Under the pieces are notes generated by a model. That model made no database searches and was not told the origin of the DNA. It was given only the letters and a program-made list of their open reading frames with translations. Shown here piece after piece: positions 1-5,412 of a DNA stretch of 5,412 nucleotides. The DNA is from Aquificota bacterium. GTDB lineage: Bacteria; Thermosulfidibacterota; Thermosulfidibacteria; Thermosulfidibacterales; Thermosulfidibacteraceae. Within the stretch, counting starts at the first letter, position 1. Every line of letters starts with the position of its first letter. Where the stretch lies: contig WGAU01000058.1 of NCBI GenBank assembly GCA_015494645.1, positions 1 to 5,412 of the forward strand, read 5' to 3'. The translations under genes were made by a program, and so were the position numbers.

Positions 1-1806
1 ACAGAGGCTGTGGTAGATTCTGAAGAAGAAGTTGTTATTCAGCTTTTCATATCTAACCAATGGTACGGTATAGGTTTTTGCTTTGTCTGTATAGATTTTT
101 ACACTTTTGCTTGCGTCTCCAAACTCAAATATTCCTTCTGTGGCTCCAAGGCATCCTGAAGTTGTTACGATGTAGTTTACAGGAACGTCCATCTTCACGT
201 CTCTTTCCGAAAGTTCAAAGCGCTCTAACTCCTTCCCTCCGTTGTGGGTAGCATAAAACAGGCTTTTCTTGTCAAAAGAGCTGGGCAGGGCTGTTACAAT
301 TCCCAATCTCACCGACATGGGATAAAGGTCCTTGAAGTACAGCTTGTAAACAACCTCCAATTGACGAGAGAATCTAAACTCCTTAATAACGGATATGTAT
401 GGGAGTTCCATGCATCCGCTTGATATAACGAAATGTCCCTTATCCCAAAAGGTTTCCACTTTGGCTTCAGAAGAGAGATCCGTTATCTGGATACCTTCCC
501 TTGTAGCAATAATTGTGTGGAAGGAGTAGAAATCAGCCCCAAGAGAAATATCATCGTAAAACCCATGCTCAACAGTGCCTATTAGTGGATCAGGAGATTT
601 GCATTTGAAGACAAGTTCCTTAACCGCAAGTCCTTTATTTTTTATAAAAACAGCCCTATGGTTGGGTGTTTCAACCTCAAGGTATCTTCCCTTCTCATTG
701 AGTTTCGGTTCAAAGCGATCTTCTTGTATATTGATAGATTTTTTCTTCTTGCCTGCCCTTTCAAGGGAGTATCCCATGAGGTTCCTAAAAAACAGATACT
801 TTTCGTCTGTTGTATTGCTTCTGAAGTCGCTTCCCCATAAAATACAAAGATTTTTCCATAATACCTTGTCTCTTGAATATCTTATTTTCTGATAAAGCTC
901 GTAGCACTGAGCGTTCATCCTTGTTGCGTCCCTTCCTGTAACTGCCCAGCGAGTAACATTGTATTTGGGTTGCTTCTTCGTTCTAACAGGATAGTCCGGG
1001 GTAGCTATTTCAACCTTAACAGAGGGTTTTCTTTTTACAATTTCACTGGGTAAAACGAATTCAAGTCCAATGTTCAGAAGTCCATGGGTAAGCTCGGTGA
1101 TCCTTTTGAAATCTTCCCCGCTTTTTTCAAACGTTAAGCTTCCCGGAATATATTCAAAGACTTCTGCATCTCCAACATATATGGGAACGGATGCAGGTTT
1201 TTTCTTAAACTTTTCCTCAAGAAAGTGATAATAGTCTTCAAAATCTATATCCTTCCAGACGCATCTTTGGAATTTTTGGGTCATGTAAGTATCAGCCCAA
1301 AGTACTTTCATCCCTTCATTTTCAACTACTTCCCACAGTGGGATAGTTTGTGCCCAAGTATTGCCTTTTATTGCATTTACCCAGTCAAACACAAAGGCAT
1401 CAAAGCCCATCTCTCTGATTAGAGCAATTGTTCCCCTTGAATAGACCATCTCGTTTAGAAGGAAGATCTCTGGTTTGACTCCCAAGATCCTTTCATACAC
1501 CTCGAGTCCCAGCTCAATGTTCTTCTTGTTCACTTCGTAAGGGATGAGGGGAAAGATGGCTTGGGTGTAAGATGAGGCCACGATTTCCACTTTTCCATCT
1601 TCAATGTACTGCCTGAGCTTTATTATGTAATCAGGGGATATTTGAGAAATTTTCTCAAGGGTCCATCCGTTAAACTCTATTCCAAGTGGAATCACAGAGG
1701 CAAGATCCAGGAGAAAGTCATAAATCTTGTTAACTACGTACTCATAATGGGCCGGTGGGATAGAAGAATAGAGAAGATTATGATGAAAGATTATGTAAGC
1801 TTTCAT
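1..1806 (-). CDS. Glycoside hydrolase family 57 protein (alpha-amylase/glucanotransferase-like), 3' end outside window
   Basis: I translated the complementary strand from the ATG at 1806 to the window edge: 602 codons with no stop, so the C-terminus is missing. The N-terminal half shows GH57 landmarks in the usual order. The motif 1 position reads FHHNLLYSSIP (residues 7-17, against the usual HQP). Motif 2 reads IEFNGWT (43-49). The nucleophile motif reads FLLNEMVY, with Glu119 the likely nucleophile. The acid/base motif reads YVGDAEVFEY, with Asp213 the likely acid/base. Later come RWAVTGRDATRMN (286-298) and LWGSDFR (323-329). After a Lys-rich linker (about 350-358) the rest looks beta-rich, as in the C-terminal sandwich domains of GH57 enzymes. 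No signal peptide is visible, so it is probably cytoplasmic. GH57 includes alpha-amylases, 4-alpha-glucanotransferases, branching enzymes and alpha-galactosidases; I cannot choose among these. The start overlaps the upstream ATP-grasp stop as ATGA, implying coupled translation. Family membership is firm; substrate is unknown. Confidence 0.88.
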   Translation of the reverse strand, partial: MKAYIIFHHNLLYSSIPPAHYEYVVNKIYDFLLDLASVIPLGIEFNGWTLEKISQISPDYIIKLRQYIEDGKVEIVASSYTQAIFPLIPYEVNKKNIELGLEVYERILGVKPEIFLLNEMVYSRGTIALIREMGFDAFVFDWVNAIKGNTWAQTIPLWEVVENEGMKVLWADTYMTQKFQRCVWKDIDFEDYYHFLEEKFKKKPASVPIYVGDAEVFEYIPGSLTFEKSGEDFKRITELTHGLLNIGLEFVLPSEIVKRKPSVKVEIATPDYPVRTKKQPKYNVTRWAVTGRDATRMNAQCYELYQKIRYSRDKVLWKNLCILWGSDFRSNTTDEKYLFFRNLMGYSLERAGKKKKSINIQEDRFEPKLNEKGRYLEVETPNHRAVFIKNKGLAVKELVFKCKSPDPLIGTVEHGFYDDISLGADFYSFHTIIATREGIQITDLSSEAKVETFWDKGHFVISSGCMELPYISVIKEFRFSRQLEVVYKLYFKDLYPMSVRLGIVTALPSSFDKKSLFYATHNGGKELERFELSERDVKMDVPVNYIVTTSGCLGATEGIFEFGDASKSVKIYTDKAKTYTVPLVRYEKLNNNFFFRIYHSLC

Positions 1807-3050
1807 TGGGTGGAAACCTCTACCTCCAAAGTTTCTAACAGTTGTTTTTCTATGTCAAGCACTTTTTGCTTTGTATTTTCCCATATGACATATCCCAAGA
1901 GCTTGTTCTTGGGGAGTTCAAAGGTCTTTAGGAAGCTTAAAGGTTCGCCCTCTTTGCAGTATATTTTGAAGATAACATTTTCCATCTGTGGTAGCTTTAT
2001 TCTTTTAACGATGCCTTTCTCCACTTCTATGAAGATATATCTCAACCTCACAAAGTTTTTTATTCTATAGCTGAGATCTTTCGTGTTGCACGTTCCCTGA
2101 AGCTGTATTTCAATGGCCTTTTTGACAAAATTGACGCCTGTGTTTTTGGGTATCTCAATGGTGGAAAAAAGTCCTCCAGACAGCCTAAATGCCACTTCAA
2201 TAATCCAGACTTGTCCGTGCTCGTCGACTACAATGTCGCCCTTAATGGTGCCATTTCCAGATCCGAATGCCCTTAATGCTTTTGAAAGCTCTTCATCAAT
2301 GGCTGATATGAGTTCTTGGTAATTCTTAAACGTGGGTAGAGGCTCAGGGGGGAGGTCTCCACCGTTTTCTACTATAAATGGTTTGGTTTTATTCAAAAGC
2401 TCGTAGTTTCTATCGGACAATCCTACAGTGAAAAGTTTCCCATCAACTATGATGCTTTCTGTACTAAGTTGTCTTCCGCATATAAACTTTTCTACCATCA
2501 AAGATGGATTTGTGCTCTTGTTCCTTACAAACCTTTTTGAATACTCAAAGGCCCAGTTAATATCCGTGTTCTTCTCAATTAAAAGGACCCCTCTGGAGCC
2601 ACTGTTGTCCACAGGTTTTAATACAACTGGGTAACCATAATATCTTATAAAAGAGGAGATGTCGTCTGGGGAATGTACAGGTGCAAAAGGTGGAACTCTA
2701 ACGTCACTTTCTCTAAGAAGCTTTTTTGCTTTGTATTTGTCCTTGGAGATCTTTGCCCTTTCAAAATTAAGCTGGAAATAGCAGTTTAACTTTTCTGCAG
2801 CAAAAGCAAGGACATCTGGTATATCCACTCCAAAAGCGATAACTCCGTGAACTAAGTGAGGGTAACCATCCAGAAACTGGGCTACCTCCTTGATGTCCTT
2901 GATGTTTACCTTGTAGAATTCGTCAACGAGCTTTGCACCGTCCGATGCTTCGTTCCAGTCAAGGCCGATTGTGTATAAACCAAACCTTTGGGCTTCAAGT
3001 ATGCCTTCAACTTGATCGGTTCCTGTGCCTAATATTAACAGCCTTGTCAT
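1803..3050 (-). CDS. ATP-grasp domain protein (CarB/PurK/PurT-like carboxylate ligase), substrate unknown
   Basis: A 415-residue protein with full ATP-grasp architecture. Residues 1-90 form a Rossmann-like pre-ATP-grasp domain, opening with the nucleotide-type loop LLILGTGTDQVEG. The ATP-grasp core runs from about 95 to 295. It has YPVVLKPVDNSGSRG (140-154; Lys145 and the flexible Gly/Ser loop contacting ATP phosphates), MVEKFICG (185-192; adenine hinge) and IIEVAFRLSGG (283-293; Glu285 as likely Mg ligand, Arg289 near phosphate). Residues about 325-410 resemble the small C-terminal lid of PurT or biotin carboxylase-like proteins (G-I-V-K-R-I, then a GEPL...LGYVIW stretch). Family knowledge says such enzymes activate a carboxylate as acyl-phosphate and join it to an amine, thiol or other nucleophile. 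The acceptor cannot be read from sequence. The start fits because beta-strand 1 begins at residue 3 and an in-frame stop lies 9 bases upstream. It is first in the leftward operon and overlaps the GH57 start by 4 bases. It could be annotated loosely as carbamoyl-phosphate synthase large subunit-like, but at 415 residues it is not CarB. Confidence 0.85.
   Translation of the reverse strand: MTRLLILGTGTDQVEGILEAQRFGLYTIGLDWNEASDGAKLVDEFYKVNIKDIKEVAQFLDGYPHLVHGVIAFGVDIPDVLAFAAEKLNCYFQLNFERAKISKDKYKAKKLLRESDVRVPPFAPVHSPDDISSFIRYYGYPVVLKPVDNSGSRGVLLIEKNTDINWAFEYSKRFVRNKSTNPSLMVEKFICGRQLSTESIIVDGKLFTVGLSDRNYELLNKTKPFIVENGGDLPPEPLPTFKNYQELISAIDEELSKALRAFGSGNGTIKGDIVVDEHGQVWIIEVAFRLSGGLFSTIEIPKNTGVNFVKKAIEIQLQGTCNTKDLSYRIKNFVRLRYIFIEVEKGIVKRIKLPQMENVIFKIYCKEGEPLSFLKTFELPKNKLLGYVIWENTKQKVLDIEKQLLETLEVEVSTQ
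1816..1827 (-). promoter_or_regulatory. Tandem ribosome binding site for the GH57 gene
   Basis: On the minus strand the sequence GGAGGTAGAGGT lies inside the last codons of the ATP-grasp gene. Its second half (GAGGT, 1816-1820) sits 9 bases before the ATG at 1806, and its first half (GGAGGT) sits 15 bases before. This supports the ATG at 1806 as the true start and independent ribosome loading in addition to any re-initiation at the ATGA overlap. Confidence 0.65.
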
Positions 3051-3068
3051 GCCAAAATTTATTCCAAC

Positions 3069-3097
3069 ATTGTAGAAAATGATATAAAGTGAATCAA
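3069..3097 (-). promoter_or_regulatory. Probable sigma-70 type promoter for the ATP-grasp/GH57 operon
   Basis: On the minus strand, TTGATT (3092-3097) is followed by a 17-base spacer and TACAAT (3069-3074). These match the -35 consensus at 4 of 6 positions and the -10 consensus at 5 of 6, with ideal spacing. It lies in the only intergenic gap, directly upstream of the gene starting at 3050. The expected transcription start would be near 3061-3063, giving a leader of only about 11-13 bases. The role is inferred from consensus match and position. Confidence 0.55.
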
Positions 3098-3105
3098 GAA
3101 AGTTA

Positions 3106-3113
3106 AAAGGAGG
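3106..3113 (+). promoter_or_regulatory. Strong ribosome binding site that fixes the GTG start at 3120
   Basis: AAAGGAGG ends 6 bases before the GTG at 3120. It is close to a perfect anti-Shine-Dalgarno match and makes the GTG the clear start. The next in-frame ATG lies about 30 codons inside, which would delete conserved AIM24 sequence. Confidence 0.8.
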
Positions 3114-3119
3114 CCAAAG

Positions 3120-3821
3120 GTGGAGTATGAGATTTTAGGCAGCAACTTTCAGGCTGTTAGGGTTGTGTTGAGAGAGGAGGAAGAGGTTTATGCAGAGGCA
3201 GGGAATATGGTTTGTAAGACGTCCAATGTGGAAATGGAAACAAGGTTAACAGGAAAAGGGTGGGGTGGAAAGCTTATGGGCTTGCTAAAGAGAAAAATCG
3301 CAGGGGAATCAGCTTTTGTAACCTATTTCAGATGCGCAGAGGGAAAGGGAGAGGTTTGTTTTACAGGTGGTCTTCCGGGAAAGATAGAGGCAGTTGAGAT
3401 AACGCTGGAAAAGCCTTTTATAGCCCAGAAGGATGCTTTCTTGTGTGCTACTTCTGGGGTAGAGTTCACCATTACCTTTCAAAAAAAGTTAGGAGCAGGC
3501 TTTTTCGGAGGGGAGGGATTCATACTTGAGAAGTTTCAAGGGGAAGGAGTAGTTTTTGTAAATGCTGCGGGTGACCTTATAAAGTACGAGTTGGATCCGG
3601 GGGAGAAGATACAGGTAGAAACAGGTTGCGTTGTGGGTTTTGATTCAACGGTGACCTATAGTGTAGAGTTGGTTGGGGGTATAAAGACCGCTATATTCGG
3701 TGGAGAAGGTCTTTTCTTGGCAACATTAACCGGGCCTGGTAGAGCTTTTATACAGACCACCAATATAGAAAAGTTAAAGGCAACTCTTGATATTCCAGAG
3801 ACTACCAGCCAAGGTGATTGA
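3120..3821 (+). CDS. AIM24/TIGR00266 family protein
   Basis: A 233-residue protein starting at GTG. It matches the bacterial AIM24 (TIGR00266) family, whose molecular function is not established; the name comes from a yeast mitochondrial protein linked to inner-membrane organisation. Recognisable parts are the opening YEILGSNFQAVRVVL, the AEAGNMV stretch (25-31), a Gly/Lys-rich segment GKGWGGKLMGLLKRK (45-59), and two glycine-rich units in the second half. These units, FFGGEGFILEKFQGEG (128-143) and IFGGEGLFLATLTGPG (192-207), align with each other. They are followed by FVN and FIQ respectively, fitting an internally duplicated all-beta fold. There are no transmembrane helices or signal peptide. 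Length is near the usual size for bacterial members. It is first in the rightward operon and is followed after 12 bases by a flavoprotein gene. The family call is strong; the cellular role is open. Confidence 0.87.
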   Translation: MEYEILGSNFQAVRVVLREEEEVYAEAGNMVCKTSNVEMETRLTGKGWGGKLMGLLKRKIAGESAFVTYFRCAEGKGEVCFTGGLPGKIEAVEITLEKPFIAQKDAFLCATSGVEFTITFQKKLGAGFFGGEGFILEKFQGEGVVFVNAAGDLIKYELDPGEKIQVETGCVVGFDSTVTYSVELVGGIKTAIFGGEGLFLATLTGPGRAFIQTTNIEKLKATLDIPETTSQGD

Positions 3822-3824
3822 GGA
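3819..3824 (+). promoter_or_regulatory. Ribosome binding site for the flavodoxin-fold gene
   Basis: TGAGGA overlaps the stop codon of the AIM24 gene and ends 9 bases before the GTG at 3834. It supports the GTG start and a tight operon arrangement in which the terminating ribosome covers the next start region. Confidence 0.6.
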
Positions 3825-3833
3825 CGAACAAAA

Positions 3834-4397
3834 GTGCCCAAGGTTGCTGGTTTTTACTGTAGTTTCAGGAAAAACAGCAACTCTAAAGCCCTTCTTGAGT
3901 TCTTTTTGAAAGGAGCAACCGGTTATGATGTGATTGTATTTAATCTTGCGGGTATTGATGTTTCCGCTTGTAGGGGATGCGAAGCGTGCTTTGTCAATGG
4001 GAAATGTGTAATTGAAGACGATATGTGTGCCCTTTACCCGTTATTGGAAGATGCTGATTACATTGTTGTTTCCCTTCCAGTATATTTTTATGGCCCTCCG
4101 TCCGCTGCCAAGGCAGTTATAGATAGATGTCAGCCTTTCTGGTTTAGAAGTTTTGTCAAGAAAGAGAGATTGAAAAGAAAAAAGGGCTGTTTCATAAACG
4201 TAGGAGCGGGTAAAGGGGACAACATGTTTGTTGCAAGCTATTATATAGTGAAGGTCTGGTTCAACAGTCTCAATGTTTCCATGGATGTGCATCTTAAGTT
4301 CGGTGATTTGGACAAGGAAGGAGCGGTTTTTGAAAGAATGGATATCATAAAGAAGGTGGGAAATGCAGGAAAAGAGTTCTTTTCTCAAAAGGCTTAA
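3834..4397 (+). CDS. Small flavodoxin-fold NAD(P)H-dependent FMN reductase / Isf-like iron-sulfur flavoprotein
   Basis: A 187-residue protein starting at GTG. Its plan is that of the NADPH-dependent FMN reductase/flavodoxin-like family. Beta-strand 1 leads into a phosphate-binding loop CSFRKNSNSKAL (9-20). The strand ADYIVVSLPVYFYGPPSAAK (74-93) holds the P-V-Y flavin-contact segment, and a third loop near residues 129-136 (NVGAGKGD) fits the flavin edge. Between these lies CRGCEACFVNGKC (Cys46, 49, 52, 58), a C-x2-C-x2-C-x5-C array. It has the compact spacing known from archaeal Isf proteins, where it binds a 4Fe-4S cluster. Many relatives keep part of this motif without a proven cluster, so Fe-S binding here is inference. 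Likely role: cytoplasmic two-electron/one-electron transfer or quinone/flavin reduction; partner unknown. It lies 12 bases after the AIM24 gene and its last 35 bases overlap the kinase gene. Confidence 0.8.
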   Translation: MPKVAGFYCSFRKNSNSKALLEFFLKGATGYDVIVFNLAGIDVSACRGCEACFVNGKCVIEDDMCALYPLLEDADYIVVSLPVYFYGPPSAAKAVIDRCQPFWFRSFVKKERLKRKKGCFINVGAGKGDNMFVASYYIVKVWFNSLNVSMDVHLKFGDLDKEGAVFERMDIIKKVGNAGKEFFSQKA

Positions 4398-5367
4398 GAA
4401 GGTTATCGCATCTTTTGATAGGGTGAGGATAGGGGTAATTGGCGATTTTGTGTTGGATCTTTACGTTTATTCTTTAGCGACAAGAGTGTCCCGAGAAGCT
4501 CCTGTTCTTATCCTAAGGTACGAAGGGGAAAAGATTGCCCTTGGTGGTGGTGCAAATGCTCTTAACAATGTGAAGAGTCTCGGTGCCTGTGCGGTCCCTC
4601 TGGGCTTTTTGGGAGATGATAACGAGGGCAAAAAGCTTGTTGCTGCTATGGAAGAGCGTGGCATACCGACCCACGGAATCGTTCTGATTCCTGAGAGGAG
4701 AACGGTTACCAAAACAAGGATACTTGCGGGAAGTCACCACACGGTTAAGCAGCAGGTGCTGAGGATAGATAAAGAACCGGAGGATAAAGTTCCCAATGAG
4801 TATAGAAAAAAACTTTTAGAAAAGGTGAAAGAAGCCTTGCCGCATCTTGATGCAGTTATCATCTCCGATTACGGCTACGGCACTGTTGATGATGCTCTTC
4901 TGGAGTTGTTGTCCCGTTGGAACGGTATAGTTACTGTGGATTCCAGGTACGAGGTGTTGAGGTTTAGGAAAATGACTGCTTGTACTCCCAACGAACCGGA
5001 AGCAGCCGATGCCCTTGGCATTGACTGCATTACCGATGACAACATTATTGATGCAGGAAGACGCCTCCTTGAGCTAACAGGGAACCAAGCTGTGCTTATA
5101 ACCAGGGGAAGAAAAGGGATGGCCCTTTTTGAGAGGGGAGAGCAGCCCAAGTTCATAGATATTTACGGCACTGACGAGGTTGCTGATGTGACTGGTGCCG
5201 GTGATACGGTTATCGCTACCTTTACCTGTGCCCTGGCTGCTGGTGCAGGTTTTTACGAAGCTGCAAGGCTTGCCAATTACGCTGGGGGCATAGTGGTTAT
5301 GAAAATGGGAACAGCTACTGTTTCATGCCAAGAACTTCTGGAGGCAGTTGAGGATGACCTCTCGTGA
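4363..5367 (+). CDS. PfkB-family sugar kinase, D-glycero-beta-D-manno-heptose-7-phosphate kinase type (RfaE1/HldA)
   Basis: A 334-residue PfkB/ribokinase-fold kinase, the size of the isolated N-terminal half of HldE. Landmarks are IGDFVLDLYVY (26-36, where HldE kinases usually read GDVMLDRY), RVSREAPVLILRYEGE (41-56), and the first PfkB signature GGGANALNNVKSLG (61-74). TPNEPEA follows at 208-214. The second signature, DVTGAGDT (275-282), has Asp281 as catalytic base and supplies the anion hole. The RVSREAP stretch parallels RISPEAP of heptose kinases and favours that substrate over ribose or fructose phosphates. The predicted reaction is heptose-7-phosphate plus ATP to heptose 1,7-bisphosphate, cytoplasmic, for LPS inner core. 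The start at 4363 overlaps the flavoprotein gene by 35 bases. A GTG at codon 21 would remove the overlap but also the N-terminal helix common in the family, so 4363 is preferred. GAAGG-like purines lie just upstream. An RfaE2-like start overlaps its 3' end, supporting the assignment. Confidence 0.86.
   Translation: MQEKSSFLKRLKKVIASFDRVRIGVIGDFVLDLYVYSLATRVSREAPVLILRYEGEKIALGGGANALNNVKSLGACAVPLGFLGDDNEGKKLVAAMEERGIPTHGIVLIPERRTVTKTRILAGSHHTVKQQVLRIDKEPEDKVPNEYRKKLLEKVKEALPHLDAVIISDYGYGTVDDALLELLSRWNGIVTVDSRYEVLRFRKMTACTPNEPEAADALGIDCITDDNIIDAGRRLLELTGNQAVLITRGRKGMALFERGEQPKFIDIYGTDEVADVTGAGDTVIATFTCALAAGAGFYEAARLANYAGGIVVMKMGTATVSCQELLEAVEDDLS
5340..5344 (+). promoter_or_regulatory. Ribosome binding site for the RfaE2-like gene
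   Basis: GGAGG lies within the last codons of the kinase gene, 9 bases before the ATG at 5354. It supports that ATG as the start of a downstream gene that overlaps the kinase stop. Confidence 0.6.
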
Positions 5368-5412
5368 TAAGGTAAAAAGTTTGGAGGAGATCAAAAGTAT
5401 AGTAGATAAGGC
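5354..5412 (+). CDS. Start of probable heptose-1-phosphate adenylyltransferase (RfaE2 / HldE C-terminal type), cut by window end
   Basis: Nineteen full codons are visible, reading MTSRDKVKSLEEIKSIVDK. The K-x-S-L-E-E-I-K pattern followed by a short helix resembles the segment found just before the VVFTNGCFDLLHxGH nucleotidyltransferase motif in RfaE2 proteins and in the second half of HldE. The catalytic HxGH motif would lie outside the window and cannot be confirmed. The start has a GGAGG site 9 bases upstream and overlaps the kinase gene by 14 bases. The predicted role is transfer of AMP from ATP to heptose 1-phosphate, giving ADP-heptose. The call rests on a short N-terminus and on context, so it is moderate; another nucleotidyltransferase or an unrelated protein is possible. 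Confidence 0.6.
   Translation, partial: MTSRDKVKSLEEIKSIVDK

Noticed and set aside
60..1422. Several rightward open frames of 60-105 codons
   Set aside because: They lie antisense to the continuous GH57 reading frame, which carries recognisable motifs throughout. Their translations are low in complexity with no family resemblance.
1642..2322. Rightward frames of 142 and 69 codons opposite the ATP-grasp/GH57 junction
   Set aside because: They run antisense to well-supported genes and have no ribosome binding site or recognisable domain.
1803..3050. Reading the ATP-grasp gene as carbamoyl-phosphate synthase large subunit or PurK
   Set aside because: At 415 residues with one ATP-grasp unit it is far too short for CarB. 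The neighbours give no purine or pyrimidine context, so only the fold-level name is justified.
3083..3088. TATAAA as a -10 box for the rightward operon
   Set aside because: The hexamer is -10-like, but no reasonable -35 lies 16-18 bases upstream (only TTTATT at a 19-base spacing). A rightward promoter must exist, but I cannot place it with confidence.
3822..3833. Possible terminator or extra promoter between the AIM24 and flavoprotein genes
   Set aside because: The gap is 12 bases, too short for a hairpin terminator or a promoter; it holds only the spacer of the ribosome binding site.
4041..5156. Leftward open frames of 75-115 codons
   Set aside because: They are antisense shadows of the flavoprotein and kinase genes, with Ser/Arg/Pro-rich translations typical of reverse-frame noise.
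1..5412. CRISPR, tRNA/rRNA, insertion sequence or prophage signals
   Set aside because: I saw no direct repeat array, cloverleaf or rRNA-like sequence, no transposase or integrase, and no terminal inverted repeats. Nearly all bases are accounted for by the genes listed.

Overview
The window reads as part of a Gram-negative bacterial chromosome. Every stretch is coding except one short divergent spacer, genes overlap or nearly touch, and ribosome binding sites are AGGAGG-like. The proteins are rich in Lys, Glu and Ile/Val, and Arg is mostly AGG/AGA. Together with a glycoside hydrolase family 57 (GH57) protein, this suggests a thermophilic lineage, for example Aquificota or a deep-branching sulfur thermophile. 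That placement is inference; no taxonomic marker is present. Two genes for ADP-heptose synthesis point to an LPS-type outer membrane.

Layout: two operons diverge from a spacer at 3051-3119. The leftward operon starts with an ATP-grasp ligase-like protein (3050 to 1803). Through a four-base ATGA overlap it runs into a GH57 protein (1806 leftward), which leaves the window at position 1 still open after 602 codons. This GH57 gene fills what would otherwise look like 1.8 kb without a gene.

The rightward operon holds an AIM24/TIGR00266 family protein (3120-3821) and a small flavodoxin-fold protein with an Isf-like compact cysteine motif (3834-4397). These are followed by a PfkB-type heptose-7-phosphate kinase of the RfaE1/HldA type (4363-5367). 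The first 19 codons of what is probably its partner adenylyltransferase (RfaE2/HldE C-terminal type) lie at 5354 to the window end. The genes are separated by 12 bp or overlap by 35 and 14 bp, so they are very likely co-transcribed and partly translationally coupled.

The kinase and adenylyltransferase would perform two steps of ADP-heptose synthesis as separate proteins, where many proteobacteria use one fused HldE. GH57 acts on alpha-glucans and related glycans, and the ATP-grasp protein probably forms an amide, peptide or acyl-phosphate type bond on an unknown substrate. The co-translation of these two is the least explained part of the window. No RNA genes, CRISPR arrays, mobile elements or convincing terminators were seen.
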